Numbered from the stretch's first letter, positions 24,405 to 34,082 are shown. The stretch is DNA of 40,292 nucleotides from CAYXNZ01 sp964553705 (GCA_964553705.1 CAZKKV010000004.1:1-40292); one strand, 5' to 3'. Numbers and translations are program-made. The notes: generated by a model from the letters alone, not told the origin.

Positions 24405-26129
24405 ATGCTTAAAGAAGACCAAATAAAAAAAATATTGGATAAATCTGGAATTCTTCCAGCTGAAGAATTTAATAATTTTTCAGGAGAAGCAAAGAAGCAA
24501 GGCAAAAAACTTGAAGCCTACTTAATTGAAAAAAAAATTATTGTCGCTTCAGCCCTTTATGAAGCAGCCGCAACGTATTATAAAATACCATTCGTCAATC
24601 TAAAAGATCAAGTCATTCGCAAAGACATCCTGCTGAGTATTCCTGAACCACTAGCCTCAACACATGAATTAATTGCTTTTGACAGTGATGACAACAAAAT
24701 AAAAATAGCTACACTGAATCCGGAAGATCTAGAAATTTTTGAATTCATCAAAAAAACTACCAATCTTGAGCCAGAAATTCATATCACTACCCCTGAAGGA
24801 ATTAGAGATGCTTTAAAACAATATCACAAAAGCTTAAAAGCTGAATTCAAAAATTTATCCAGTAAAAACACCGAAATTGAGGGAGATAAAGATTTGAAAA
24901 AACTATCCGAAAATTTACCGGTAGTTAGAGTAGTTGATACTCTCTTGGAATACGCTATTTTTGAAGGTGCCAGCGATATTCATATTGAACCAGAAGAAAA
25001 AATACTGTCAGTTAGATACCGCCTAGACGGCATACTACGAAACGTTATGTCGTTACCAAAGACTCTTCAGCCAGGCGTTATCGCCAGGATAAAAGTTCTT
25101 GCCAATCTTAAAGTGGATGAACACAGACTACCGCAAGATGGACGTTTCAAAATCGCCAACAATGAATACAAAGTATCTTTTCGTGTTTCGATTATCCCAA
25201 TTTTTAACGGAGAAAAAATTGTCATGCGCCTACTCAACGAAAAAGCGCAAGCTCTAACCTTGGAACAGCTAGGCTTTCAGCCTAAAAGTCTCGACATGGT
25301 AAAAAACTGTGTATCTAAACCACATGGGATGATACTAGTAACTGGCCCAACCGGTTCTGGGAAAACCACCACTCTTTATACTATATTAAGCATACTTAAT
25401 AAACCAGACGTAAATATTATTACTATTGAGGATCCGATTGAATATCGCATGGCGCATGTTAATCAATCTCAAGTAAATCCTAAAATTGGCTACACTTTTG
25501 CTTTGGGTTTACGCGCCTTTTTGCGTCAAGATCCAAACATTATTATGGTTGGAGAAATTCGCGATGAAGAAACAGCTGAAATAGCAGTTCATGCCGCCAT
25601 GACCGGGCACTTAGTTCTGTCCACTCTGCATACTAACGATGCCGTAACAACTCTACCTCGCCTATCTGATATGGGAATTCCGTCATTTTTAATCGCCACT
25701 ACTACTAATATTATCATTGCTCAAAGACTTGTTAGAAAAATTTGTCCAAATTGCATCCAAAGCTACAAACTCGATAAAGAAACAATTAAGGAATTACAAA
25801 ATCAGCTAAACGTTGACATACTTTTGGAAACACTACAAAAAGAAAAAGCTATTGCTGATGCTAAAGCTGGTATTGGTTCCCTATTATTTTATCGCGGTAA
25901 AGGATGTAAACAATGCAATAATACAGGTTACAAAGGCCGAATCGGCATTTATGAAACTCTTGAAATTTCCAAAGAAATATCAGAGTTAATTTTGAAAAAA
26001 GCAAATAGCCAAGAAATCATGGAGCAGGCAAAAAAACAAGGTTTGATGCCGATTGTTAATGATGGTTTTATCAAAGCTAAAAACGGCATTACTACTCTCG
26101 AAGAAGTAATGCGAGTAACTAAAGAATAA
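24405..26129 (+). CDS. pilB: Type IV pilus assembly ATPase PilB
   Basis: Hexameric ATPase that drives pilus extension. The 574-residue protein has an N-terminal MshEN/GspE-N domain (to about 150). The ATPase core has Walker A TGPTGSGKTT (about 312), the Asp box IIMVGEIRDEETAE, and the His box region GHLVLSTLHTNDA. A four-Cys zinc site is formed by CPNC (about 446) and CKQC (about 501). It is the first gene of the pilus operon. I see no PilT retraction ATPase or PilD peptidase in the window. Confidence 0.95.
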   Translation: MLKEDQIKKILDKSGILPAEEFNNFSGEAKKQGKKLEAYLIEKKIIVASALYEAAATYYKIPFVNLKDQVIRKDILLSIPEPLASTHELIAFDSDDNKIKIATLNPEDLEIFEFIKKTTNLEPEIHITTPEGIRDALKQYHKSLKAEFKNLSSKNTEIEGDKDLKKLSENLPVVRVVDTLLEYAIFEGASDIHIEPEEKILSVRYRLDGILRNVMSLPKTLQPGVIARIKVLANLKVDEHRLPQDGRFKIANNEYKVSFRVSIIPIFNGEKIVMRLLNEKAQALTLEQLGFQPKSLDMVKNCVSKPHGMILVTGPTGSGKTTTLYTILSILNKPDVNIITIEDPIEYRMAHVNQSQVNPKIGYTFALGLRAFLRQDPNIIMVGEIRDEETAEIAVHAAMTGHLVLSTLHTNDAVTTLPRLSDMGIPSFLIATTTNIIIAQRLVRKICPNCIQSYKLDKETIKELQNQLNVDILLETLQKEKAIADAKAGIGSLLFYRGKGCKQCNNTGYKGRIGIYETLEISKEISELILKKANSQEIMEQAKKQGLMPIVNDGFIKAKNGITTLEEVMRVTKE

Positions 26130-26157
26130 ACTAACAAGTTAATAAATCTGTAGATAT

Positions 26158-27333
26158 ATGGTCGTACGCCTAGAAGAATTAAATAAAGAAATCAAAGCAA
26201 GCGAGAATAAACAGCTTAAAGAAAATAAACCAGAAATTTCATCTGATGAAAAAAAATCTTTCCTAAAAAAAACGAATGATTTTTTATTGCGTTTTTCTAG
26301 AATCCCGCTTTCTGAAAAATTATTTTTTGTTCAAAATTTAGGTATCATGCTTAAAGCTGGTATAGCTTTGTCTATTTCTTTAAAAACATTGTCAAGGCAA
26401 ACTGACAATAAAAGATTTGCCAAAATAATTGAAGACATATCCGCCAATGTCGAGAAAGGCACGAGTTTCACGGAAAGTTTAAAGCCACATGAAAATATTT
26501 TTGGAGTTCTATTTGTTAATATGATTGAATCTGGCGAAGTTTCAGGAAAGCTTGAAGATGTTTTAGCTCAGCTGTATATCCAGCTGAAAAAAAATCACGA
26601 ATTAATTTCAAAAGTTAAAGGAGCGCTTACTTACCCACTTGTCATATTAGTAGCTATGATCGGCATCGGCACTTTCATGATGGTCTCTATTGTGCCAAAA
26701 ATAACAGATATGTTCAGAGATCTTGACGCTGAATTGCCCATGGCAACAAAAATGATAATCGGCTTAAGCGACGCTCTGGTTAAACATGGGATTTTAGCTT
26801 CCGTCACTCTGATTCTTATTGTTCTATTACTTATCCAAATATACAAAACAAATAAGGGTAAATATTTTTTTCATAATATTCTTTTAAAATTACCTATCCT
26901 TGGACCGATTGTTAAAAAAATTAACATTGCAAAATTTTCTCGTACAGTTAGTTCTCTTTTAAAAACAGATATTATGATTGTAAAAACTTTTGAAATAACG
27001 GCTGGTGTTTTAGGCAATGTCTATTATCGTAAAGCTTTAAATGAAATGAGTGAAAAAGTCCAAAAAGGCGGTTCAATTTATGAAATAATTTCAAATTATC
27101 AAAATCTATTTCCTCCAGTTGTAGTGCAGATGATATCTGTCGGCGAAGAAACTGGCGAACTGGCTTATATTCTTGAAGAATTGGCGCAATTCTATGAAGG
27201 CGAAGTCGATGAAATAATGAATAGTTTGCCATCAATAATCGAGCCCATACTAATTTTGGTACTAGGATCAGCTGTCGGTGTAATGGCCGTAGCAATAATG
27301 ATGCCTATGTACAGCATCGGTTCCGCAATTTAA
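26158..27333 (+). CDS. pilC: Type IV pilus inner-membrane platform PilC
   Basis: A 391-residue platform protein with two repeated T2SSF domains (about 55-175 and 260-385) and three main membrane helices (about 160-182, 205-230 and 363-388). Motifs such as FVQNLGIMLKAGI, MIESGEVSGKLEDVL and the second-copy MISVGEETGELAYILEEL are typical. It works with PilB to add pilins at the pilus base. It starts 28 bases after pilB, with no Shine-Dalgarno. Confidence 0.95.
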   Translation: MVVRLEELNKEIKASENKQLKENKPEISSDEKKSFLKKTNDFLLRFSRIPLSEKLFFVQNLGIMLKAGIALSISLKTLSRQTDNKRFAKIIEDISANVEKGTSFTESLKPHENIFGVLFVNMIESGEVSGKLEDVLAQLYIQLKKNHELISKVKGALTYPLVILVAMIGIGTFMMVSIVPKITDMFRDLDAELPMATKMIIGLSDALVKHGILASVTLILIVLLLIQIYKTNKGKYFFHNILLKLPILGPIVKKINIAKFSRTVSSLLKTDIMIVKTFEITAGVLGNVYYRKALNEMSEKVQKGGSIYEIISNYQNLFPPVVVQMISVGEETGELAYILEELAQFYEGEVDEIMNSLPSIIEPILILVLGSAVGVMAVAIMMPMYSIGSAI

Positions 27334-27350
27334 TTATTCTATAAATTTTT

Positions 27351-27797
27351 ATGAAAATTTCCGCGCCAGGCAGTACTTTAATGAGCTTTCTGGTTGGTTT
27401 AGGAATTATAGCTCTGTTATCCACCATCTCTATCCCCTACATAAAGCAGTATCAACCAAATTTGGAACTTAGCTCCAATGCCAAAATAATAACAACTGAT
27501 TTGCGTTATGCTCAACAACTCACTATCGCTGAACAAGTTACTCATAAAATAATTTTTTTTATTGATTCTAATACTTATAGTATCGTAAAAAATTCTGAGC
27601 CAGCAGAAACTATAAAAACAGTCGAACTTAGTTCAGGAATAACGTTCCAAGAGATAACAGGTTTTACTGACGATGAAGTTGTTTTTAATTATTATGGTGG
27701 CGTTAGTCAGTCAGGCCAAATAATTTTAATTAATTCTAATTCAAAAACAAAAATTATAAACGTTAAACCTTCTGGTTACATACAATTAATGCAGTAA
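27351..27797 (+). CDS. Pseudopilin lacking the usual Glu5
   Basis: A 148-residue pilin-like protein. A short leader MKISAPG is followed by a hydrophobic helix STLMSFLVGLGIIALLSTI, then a GspH/FimT-like body starting near LRYAQQLTIAEQ. Cleavage after Gly7 would put Ser, not the conserved Glu, at mature position 5. That loss is seen in pilins or minor pilins at special positions such as the tip. It is the first of four pilin-like genes after pilC. Minor pilin is inferred. Confidence 0.75.
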   Translation: MKISAPGSTLMSFLVGLGIIALLSTISIPYIKQYQPNLELSSNAKIITTDLRYAQQLTIAEQVTHKIIFFIDSNTYSIVKNSEPAETIKTVELSSGITFQEITGFTDDEVVFNYYGGVSQSGQIILINSNSKTKIINVKPSGYIQLMQ

Positions 27798-27800
27798 TTA

Positions 27801-28247
27801 ATGCATTCTTCAATAAAAAAACTAAAAAAATATTCTAATTCCAATGGCTTGTCTTTATTGGAAATTGTAGTCGCTTTAGCGATAATATTTGTGGCGTTTT
27901 TAGGACTTATACAGACGTTTCCCTTCAGCTTAACAATCAACAAAACTGCCGAAAATATGACTAAAGCGGCTTTTTTAGCGCAAGCAAAAATTGAGCAATT
28001 AAAGTCACTAAGCTACCAGGACGTAAATATTGGTGTTATAGAAGCAAAACATCAATTATCAGAAACACCCGATGATTATTTATATTATTTTCAAAGAGAA
28101 ACTACTGTAAATTATATTGACAATAATTTACAAGATTCAATCATTGATCAAGGTATGAAAAAAATTTCCATCAATGTTTACTATACAAATTCACTATCCA
28201 AAGATGAAAAAATTTATAATCTAACCACCTTTATGAATCAATGGTAA
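27801..28247 (+). CDS. Minor pilin (PilV-like)
   Basis: A 148-residue protein with a basic leader ending in G (NSNG) and LSLLEIVVALAI, a full type III prepilin motif with Glu5. An EKLK-type helix KAAFLAQAKIEQLKSL follows, similar to PilV/GspI proteins. It starts three bases after the previous gene's stop. It is likely processed by prepilin peptidase and placed in the pilus initiation complex. Confidence 0.82.
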   Translation: MHSSIKKLKKYSNSNGLSLLEIVVALAIIFVAFLGLIQTFPFSLTINKTAENMTKAAFLAQAKIEQLKSLSYQDVNIGVIEAKHQLSETPDDYLYYFQRETTVNYIDNNLQDSIIDQGMKKISINVYYTNSLSKDEKIYNLTTFMNQW

Positions 28248-28282
28248 AATCCGAATATTTTTTACTTTGAAACAATAAAACA

Positions 28283-28876
28283 ATGGGGTTTAAAAAATAT
28301 TTCATAAAAAATACTGCAAGTAAAAACGGTTTTACTTTGCCTGAAATTCTTATTTCAATGTCTCTTTTTGTCCTTATTATTTTATTAGTTAATTCAGTCT
28401 ATACTCTTTCTCAAAGAGCATATAATAAAAACTCCAACATCGCTGAACTAACACAAAATGCCCGAGTATCACTAGATAGAATCTCAAGAGAAGTCAGGCA
28501 ATCTACAACAGTAGTAACTCAATTGCCTATAGCTAGAGACGATCTTGAAGATCCCCCAGTTGAAGAAATTTTTTTTCAAAACGGACATGTTGCAGATCAA
28601 ATTACATACATTAAATATTATCTGGACAATAATAATTTGAAACGCGAATATTCAGCTTATTATTTTGAAGAAGAGCCAAGTACCTATGTGATATACAATA
28701 GTCTCGATCAATCAGGTGATCCGCCAGAGCATTTGATTTTGGAGGACCGCATTGTCGGCGAATATTTTGATCAACTTTATTTCTGGGGAGAATCTGGTTT
28801 GGTAAATATTTATCTTCGTTTATCCAAAAACCAAAATAATTTTGAAATTGAGACTAGCGTCTTTAGTAGAAATTAA
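28283..28876 (+). CDS. Minor pilin (PilW/GspJ-like)
   Basis: A 197-residue protein with leader ending in SKNG and mature start FTLPEILISMSLFV (Glu5 present). The helix continues through ARVSLDRISREVRQSTTV, which is the typical PilW/GspJ pattern, and a beta-rich C-terminal half follows. It abuts the next gene (stop 28874-28876, ATG 28877), so the two are translationally linked. Confidence 0.85.
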   Translation: MGFKKYFIKNTASKNGFTLPEILISMSLFVLIILLVNSVYTLSQRAYNKNSNIAELTQNARVSLDRISREVRQSTTVVTQLPIARDDLEDPPVEEIFFQNGHVADQITYIKYYLDNNNLKREYSAYYFEEEPSTYVIYNSLDQSGDPPEHLILEDRIVGEYFDQLYFWGESGLVNIYLRLSKNQNNFEIETSVFSRN

Positions 28877-30112
28877 ATGATTCAATTTTTTACAAAAATT
28901 TATTTTAGCAAAAACGGCGTAGCTTTGATTATGACCATTTTATTGATGTCTTTAATTCTATTTTTAGGCATGTATGTTCTAACCTTTTCTCTTACTGAAT
29001 ATAAAATAGCTCAAAGTCAAACATGGGGAGCAAAAACTTATTATTTGGCTGAGGCTGGAATTTCTGAAATGATTTGGAAGTTAAAAAATGATGAAAATTA
29101 TAAAACAAATTTTGAAACCGATCCAACATGGACAGTTCAATTCACTCGAGACAATCCATTTGGGCCAGATAGTGGCTCATACACCATCACTTTAGTCAAT
29201 AGCTCTGAAGCTCATGGAGAAATAACCGCCGTTGGTTCAATCAATATGTCTGGGGAAAAAAGTACTCAAAGAATAGTCAAAACTTATGTTTATCGAGCGA
29301 TGGGTCAAGGTTCGTCAGAAATTGGCGATAATTGCGGTTATGCTGATGGAAACATAGATATATCATACAGTATGGTTAATTTTTATAACGGTAGCTCCTA
29401 CTCAAATAACAATTTTATAGTTAATGGTTTAAGTATAGTTAATATTGATACAGATCTTAAGGCAGCAAATAATTTTAATAAATCATTGTTTTCAAATGTA
29501 ATTGTCGGTGGAGAAATTTATGCAGCCAATTATCCAAATGGTCCAGCCGATGAAGTCGCTATGCCAGCAATTGATTTTGATTCTGACGACCCGTCTTCAT
29601 ACAAAAATATAGCTGATAACGTTTATAGTGAAAATGAATTTAAAGACATGTTAGCTGATAATAATAATTTAACACTAGATGCCCCAATCACTTATGTTGA
29701 CGGCGACATAATGCTTGAAGGCGACCGACTCCTCACTGTCAATGGCCTTTTAGTTGTTGGTCGAGATATCAAGATTGGTCACAGTTGTTGCGGACTTAGT
29801 TCAATAATTATTAATCATACCGAAGGTCAACCATCTGGTATTTTTGCTAAAAGAAAAGTGTATTTTGAATCACTTACTGGCGATGTCAATATTCACGGCG
29901 TCATATACGCTGGCGATCAACTTTATCTAACAAGCCTTCCACTTGGTCATAGTTTTGAAGTTAGCGGTGGTTTAGTCTCGCGAAAATTAACCATTACCAG
30001 TATGTGGTCGATAATAGATATTACTAGAGATGAAGAAATAATATCCTCAACTATCGGTATGTCAGAATTTTCTCCAATTATAACCATCGAACACTGGGAG
30101 GAAGAATATTAA
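28877..30112 (+). CDS. PilX-like pilus assembly protein
   Basis: A 411-residue protein with an N-terminal hydrophobic helix after SKNG (VALIMTILLMSLILFLGMY) and then KTYYLAEAGISEMIWKLK. This AEAG pattern is the mark of PilX-type N-terminal domains, and like PilX it lacks Glu5. The long remainder (about 100-411) is a predicted beta-helix or beta-rich extracellular domain, far larger than in classical PilX (about 190 residues). It could be the exposed pilus tip or adhesive part (inference). Confidence 0.78.
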   Translation: MIQFFTKIYFSKNGVALIMTILLMSLILFLGMYVLTFSLTEYKIAQSQTWGAKTYYLAEAGISEMIWKLKNDENYKTNFETDPTWTVQFTRDNPFGPDSGSYTITLVNSSEAHGEITAVGSINMSGEKSTQRIVKTYVYRAMGQGSSEIGDNCGYADGNIDISYSMVNFYNGSSYSNNNFIVNGLSIVNIDTDLKAANNFNKSLFSNVIVGGEIYAANYPNGPADEVAMPAIDFDSDDPSSYKNIADNVYSENEFKDMLADNNNLTLDAPITYVDGDIMLEGDRLLTVNGLLVVGRDIKIGHSCCGLSSIIINHTEGQPSGIFAKRKVYFESLTGDVNIHGVIYAGDQLYLTSLPLGHSFEVSGGLVSRKLTITSMWSIIDITRDEEIISSTIGMSEFSPIITIEHWEEEY

Positions 30113-30140
30113 TTCTAAATTAGTCGTAAATACTTTTTCC

Positions 30141-30149
30141 TGTTATAAT
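30141..30149 (+). promoter_or_regulatory. Extended -10 promoter before pilM
   Basis: TGTTATAAT at 30141-30149, 27 bases ahead of the pilM ATG, in the 63-base gap after the PilX-like gene. It would give pilMNO a separate start. Confidence 0.55.
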
Positions 30150-30175
30150 AAATATAATAAATTAAATTAACGATA

Positions 30176-31315
30176 ATGATATTTACCGCAAAACAAGCCT
30201 ACCCCGTCGGACTTGATATATCAGACTTGTCTATAAAATTAGTGCAACTCAATAACACCAAGGGAAAATTAAATTTCCAGGCAATTGGGCGTATTAGTAT
30301 TGAAAAAGGGATTATTGAAAAGGGTGAAATAAAAAATAAACAAAAATTAATATCGTCAATTAAAAAAATAATAGCCGAACCAATATACGGCAGGGCGACT
30401 TCTGAAGAAATTGTAGCCTGTCTGCCTGAATCAAAAACTTTTATTAAATTAATAGAGCTAGAACCAACACCAAATCCTGTTAAAAACATTATTGAAGTAG
30501 AGATAGAAAAACACATCCCGATGTCAATTAATCAAATGTATTTTGATTGGCAAACAATTGATAACAAAAAAGACAGTCAATGTATTCTAATTGGTGCTGC
30601 ACCGAAAGAAACGGTTAATCAATACACAGAACTGATGGACGAAGCAAAATTAGCACTATCTGCCCTAGAAATTGAACCGATTGCCATCTGCCGGAGTGTT
30701 TTATTGGAAGAAAAACCTAAATTTAATTTTGCTGAAAGCTTAAATTATGCTGTTCTAGATATAGGCGCAAGCCATACCAGTATGATATTTTACTCTAAAA
30801 ATACCATTCTTTTTACGGTCAGCTTACCTTTGTCTGGTGCGGAAATAACCAATGAAATATCTAGTACCTTGAAAATTACTGAAAACCAGGCCGAAAAAGC
30901 AAAAATAATTTGTGGACTAGACGAAGCAAAGGCTGATGGTATTGTTAAAAAAATACTTGCTAATACTGCGAAAAAGCTACTTGATAAAATTAAAAATTCA
31001 ATTGAATATTACGATAGTCAATTTTCTGCTTTTGGTCCAATTAATAAAATAATAATAGGTGGTGGTGGTGGTAATATTCGCAACATTACCGATATTATTA
31101 AAAAGGAAACGTCTATTAATACGGAAATAGCCAATCCATTTATCAATTTATCAGAAACAAAGGAGGGTTTTTCAAAAATTTTAAATAAAAAGGATGCTTT
31201 AATTACAAATAAAAAAGGAAGTGAAATTGTTTCGTTGTCAAAAAGCATTCATTCTAGCTTCGCAACAGCTATTGGCTTAGCTTTACGCGGAATTTTTATT
31301 GATGAAACAAATTAG
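30176..31315 (+). CDS. pilM: Type IV pilus protein PilM
   Basis: Actin-like cytoplasmic protein that links the PilN/PilO membrane proteins to the pilus motor. The 379-residue sequence has VGLDISDLSIKLVQL at the start (phosphate-1 loop of the actin/FtsA fold), AVLDIGASHTSMIFY in the middle and IIIGGGGGNIRNI near residue 290, all hallmarks of PilM. It precedes pilN by three bases. Confidence 0.93.
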   Translation: MIFTAKQAYPVGLDISDLSIKLVQLNNTKGKLNFQAIGRISIEKGIIEKGEIKNKQKLISSIKKIIAEPIYGRATSEEIVACLPESKTFIKLIELEPTPNPVKNIIEVEIEKHIPMSINQMYFDWQTIDNKKDSQCILIGAAPKETVNQYTELMDEAKLALSALEIEPIAICRSVLLEEKPKFNFAESLNYAVLDIGASHTSMIFYSKNTILFTVSLPLSGAEITNEISSTLKITENQAEKAKIICGLDEAKADGIVKKILANTAKKLLDKIKNSIEYYDSQFSAFGPINKIIIGGGGGNIRNITDIIKKETSINTEIANPFINLSETKEGFSKILNKKDALITNKKGSEIVSLSKSIHSSFATAIGLALRGIFIDETN

Positions 31316-31318
31316 ACT

Positions 31319-31855
31319 ATGCTTTATCTCAATTTAGTATCAAATGAATTAAAAAAAGAAATTAAACTCAGACATCTGTATTTTCTAGTTAAGAAAATCA
31401 GCAGTATTGTACTTATTATCACCATTTTTTTGGTTTCGATACTCCTGGTAGCTAAAATAATTTTACAAAACAATTTTAATAAAGTCGTTTCTCAAACAAC
31501 ATTAATTACTAAAAGTAACCAAACCTACAACGTAAAAGTTAGAGAAATTAACAATGAACTCTCTTTTGTTTCTATGATTCAGAATGGTTATATCCCGTGG
31601 ACCGATATATTTAAAGACCTTGCCGTTGCTTCTCCTGATGGAATCAAATTATACTCGCTTAAATTGAACGCTGAAAATAAAACAATAGGAATAAAAGGAA
31701 TGGCCAAAGATCGAACAAGTCTTTTGGTCTTTAAAACAAATATCGAAAATTCATCTTATTATGACGACATAAGCTTCCCTTTGAAAAATATATTGGAAAA
31801 AGAAAATATAAATTTTGAAATTAACGCAACACTTAATCTGGAAGAGATAAAATAA
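31319..31855 (+). CDS. pilN: Type IV pilus protein PilN
   Basis: A 178-residue bitopic membrane protein. Its cytoplasmic N-terminus begins MLYLNLVSNELKKEI (the PilM-binding motif is normally INLLP-like), then one membrane helix (about 30-52), a coiled coil and a small ferredoxin-like domain (about 100-178). Order and spacing pilM-pilN-pilO are as in known pilus operons. Confidence 0.87.
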   Translation: MLYLNLVSNELKKEIKLRHLYFLVKKISSIVLIITIFLVSILLVAKIILQNNFNKVVSQTTLITKSNQTYNVKVREINNELSFVSMIQNGYIPWTDIFKDLAVASPDGIKLYSLKLNAENKTIGIKGMAKDRTSLLVFKTNIENSSYYDDISFPLKNILEKENINFEINATLNLEEIK

Positions 31856-31859
31856 TTCT

Positions 31860-32438
31860 ATGAAATTTTCCGCAAATAATATTGTTAAAATCAATTTGAA
31901 AAACAAAATAATAATAATGGTTATCGGATTTTTGACCTTATTTTTATTAATAGTCTTTTTTATTGTTATTCCAACAATACACGACATTTTGGATATGGGA
32001 CAAAAAATTGAAGAACAAAGAATCGATCTTGAAAAAAAATACATAAAAGGCCAAAATCTACGACAATTAACGAATAATTTAAATAAAATAAATTCGCAAC
32101 TTTCAAAACTTGAACAAATTTTCATAAGCGAAAATCGGGAATTAGAATTTATTACAACAATAGAGGGTGTAGCAAGTAAAAATTCGATTGACCAAAGAAT
32201 TAATTTAGGAATTCAGGAGGATATGGCTGAATACAACTACAAAAAAATGGCCCTTCAATTATTTTTACAGGGCAATTTTATTGATATCACAAATTATCTA
32301 CTTGGGTTGGAATCGTTGGAATATTATCTTAATATTAAAAGTATCGAATTAACATCAAATTTAGTAAAACAAGAAATAGATGCTTCCTCTAATACTATAA
32401 TTAACACGTTTCTCTCAGTAGAAACATTTTGGAAATAA
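31860..32438 (+). CDS. pilO: Type IV pilus protein PilO
   Basis: A 192-residue partner of PilN: short N-terminus, one membrane helix (about 18-42), a coiled coil (LNKINSQLSKLEQIF), and a C-terminal ferredoxin-like domain with QLFLQGNFIDITNYLLGLE, which is typical of PilO. It begins four bases after pilN. Confidence 0.85.
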   Translation: MKFSANNIVKINLKNKIIIMVIGFLTLFLLIVFFIVIPTIHDILDMGQKIEEQRIDLEKKYIKGQNLRQLTNNLNKINSQLSKLEQIFISENRELEFITTIEGVASKNSIDQRINLGIQEDMAEYNYKKMALQLFLQGNFIDITNYLLGLESLEYYLNIKSIELTSNLVKQEIDASSNTIINTFLSVETFWK

Positions 32439-32443
32439 TAAAT

Positions 32444-32725
32444 ATGGAAAATAAAATAAAAAACATTAATTACAGCCCAAAAAAAATAATGCGCTGGTTT
32501 TATATTTCAATATCTGTATTAACACTCATCTTTCTTGCTTGTATTAGTGTATTTTTGTATAAAAATTTTTATCAAATAATAACCCAGTCTGAAGAAATTT
32601 TATTACTACGACAAAAAGTTGTCATTGAAACTGTTGATATGGATATATTTGAAGAAGTTATAGAAAAAATAGAAAAAAAAACCAATTTTAAAAAACCAAT
32701 TAACATTAGGAGTTTATTCGATTAA
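32444..32725 (+). CDS. Small membrane protein at the end of the pilus operon
   Basis: A 93-residue protein with one membrane helix (about 20-42) and a short charged C-terminal region. The frame is open to a TTG at 32429 that overlaps pilO, but the ATG at 32444, five bases after the pilO stop, is more likely. It occupies the place of pilP in other operons, but I see no PilP lipoprotein signal and no similarity I can defend. Function unknown. Confidence 0.65.
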   Translation: MENKIKNINYSPKKIMRWFYISISVLTLIFLACISVFLYKNFYQIITQSEEILLLRQKVVIETVDMDIFEEVIEKIEKKTNFKKPINIRSLFD

Positions 32726-32790
32726 TAATAAAAACGGCAAACAATATCGTCCACATGAGTCATTTTGTTTTATAAAAAATTTATTGATAA

Positions 32791-32818
32791 AAAAACCAGC
32801 AGATAGCCGCTGGTTTTT
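32791..32818. terminator. Bidirectional terminator, pilus operon and iscS
   Basis: AAAAACCAGC (32791-32800) pairs perfectly with GCTGGTTTTT (32809-32818) around an eight-base loop. A/T runs on both sides let it serve both converging transcripts. Confidence 0.85.
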
Positions 32819-32836
32819 GTTTATCGTTGTAAAAAA

Positions 32837-34060
32837 TTATAAATCACTTGGTGCTATTTTACGTAATTTTTTTACAATACCTGGTAATATTTTTAAAACG
32901 CTTTTAATATCATCGTCTGTATTATCTTTTCCCAGAGTAAATCTAATGGAGTTATGAGCTAATTCATGTTTGACTCCCATGGCAACTAGTACATAGGAAG
33001 GCTTTAAATCACCAGAAGCACAGGCTGAACCAGTAGAAACGGCTATTCCTGCCAAATCAAGGCTAATCAGTATCGCCTCGCCTTCAACTCCACTAAATGT
33101 AAAATGAGCATGAGCTGGTGTTGCATTATTTATATCAGTATTCAAAATTACATCTGGAATATCACGCAGAATTCCCTCCACTAATTTTTCTCTTATCTTT
33201 TTTATTTTTTTATTATTTTTGTCTTTGTTCTTTTCTACTAATACCATCGCTTGCCCAAGTCCAACTATACCTGGAACATTCAACGTCCCGCTACGTAAAT
33301 TATTTTCATGATGACCACCTAATTGTACGCTATCAATTAAAGTGCCTTTCTTCACAAATAACGAACCAACGCCTTTGGGTCCGTATATTTTATGGCCAGA
33401 TATTGACATTAAATCAACGTGCAAATATTTTGTATTACAATCCAAAAAATTAACAGCCTGTGTCGCATCAGTGTGAAAAAGAGTGGGTAGTGGTTTTTTC
33501 TTGCCGAATTTAGCACCTTTTTTTTGCCAATTTTTAAATCTTTCTTCGTTAATTTTTTTTATAATTTTACCGATTTCTCTAATCGGCTGAACAGATCCAA
33601 CTTCACTATTTACGTACATTATTGAAACCATAAAAGTGTTATCTTGAATGACACTTTTTAATTTTAATATGTCAATTGTCCCGTTTTGTTTTGTTGGTAA
33701 ATAAGTCACCTTCACCCCCTCTTTTTCTAATTCCTTTACTGGCTCTAAAACGGCCGGATGTTCAATTTCTGAAGTAATTATGTGTAATTTATCCGTTTTC
33801 TTATAAACTGCCTTATATGCGCCAAAAATAGCTAAATTGTCTGATTCTGTAGCCCCTGAAGTGAAGATTAACTCATTTGATTCGCAATTTAACAAATCAG
33901 CCATAATTTGCCTGGCTTTATCTACGCCAGCCACTGCTTGCTGTCCAAAACCATGTAGAGAAGACGGATTACCAAAATCATTAATAAAATATGGTAACAT
34001 AGCCTCAAAAACTTTTTTGTCTATCGGCGTAGTAGCACTATGATCAAAATATATTTTCAT
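32837..34060 (-). CDS. iscS: Cysteine desulfurase (NifS/IscS)
   Basis: PLP enzyme that takes sulfur from cysteine for iron-sulfur cluster assembly. The 407-residue protein begins MKIYFDHSATTP, the family's typical start, so I use the ATG at 34060 rather than an in-frame codon 39 bases upstream. Seen: ATESDN, HTDATQA, the PLP lysine in SGHKIYGPKG (about residue 220), and the catalytic Cys loop STGSACASGD (about 346). It is last in an rrf2-iscU-nfu-iscS operon. NifS/IscS type (class I) from the ASGD loop. Confidence 0.93.
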   Translation of the reverse strand: MKIYFDHSATTPIDKKVFEAMLPYFINDFGNPSSLHGFGQQAVAGVDKARQIMADLLNCESNELIFTSGATESDNLAIFGAYKAVYKKTDKLHIITSEIEHPAVLEPVKELEKEGVKVTYLPTKQNGTIDILKLKSVIQDNTFMVSIMYVNSEVGSVQPIREIGKIIKKINEERFKNWQKKGAKFGKKKPLPTLFHTDATQAVNFLDCNTKYLHVDLMSISGHKIYGPKGVGSLFVKKGTLIDSVQLGGHHENNLRSGTLNVPGIVGLGQAMVLVEKNKDKNNKKIKKIREKLVEGILRDIPDVILNTDINNATPAHAHFTFSGVEGEAILISLDLAGIAVSTGSACASGDLKPSYVLVAMGVKHELAHNSIRFTLGKDNTDDDIKSVLKILPGIVKKLRKIAPSDL

Positions 34061-34082
34061 ACATTTTGTAATTAAATTTATT

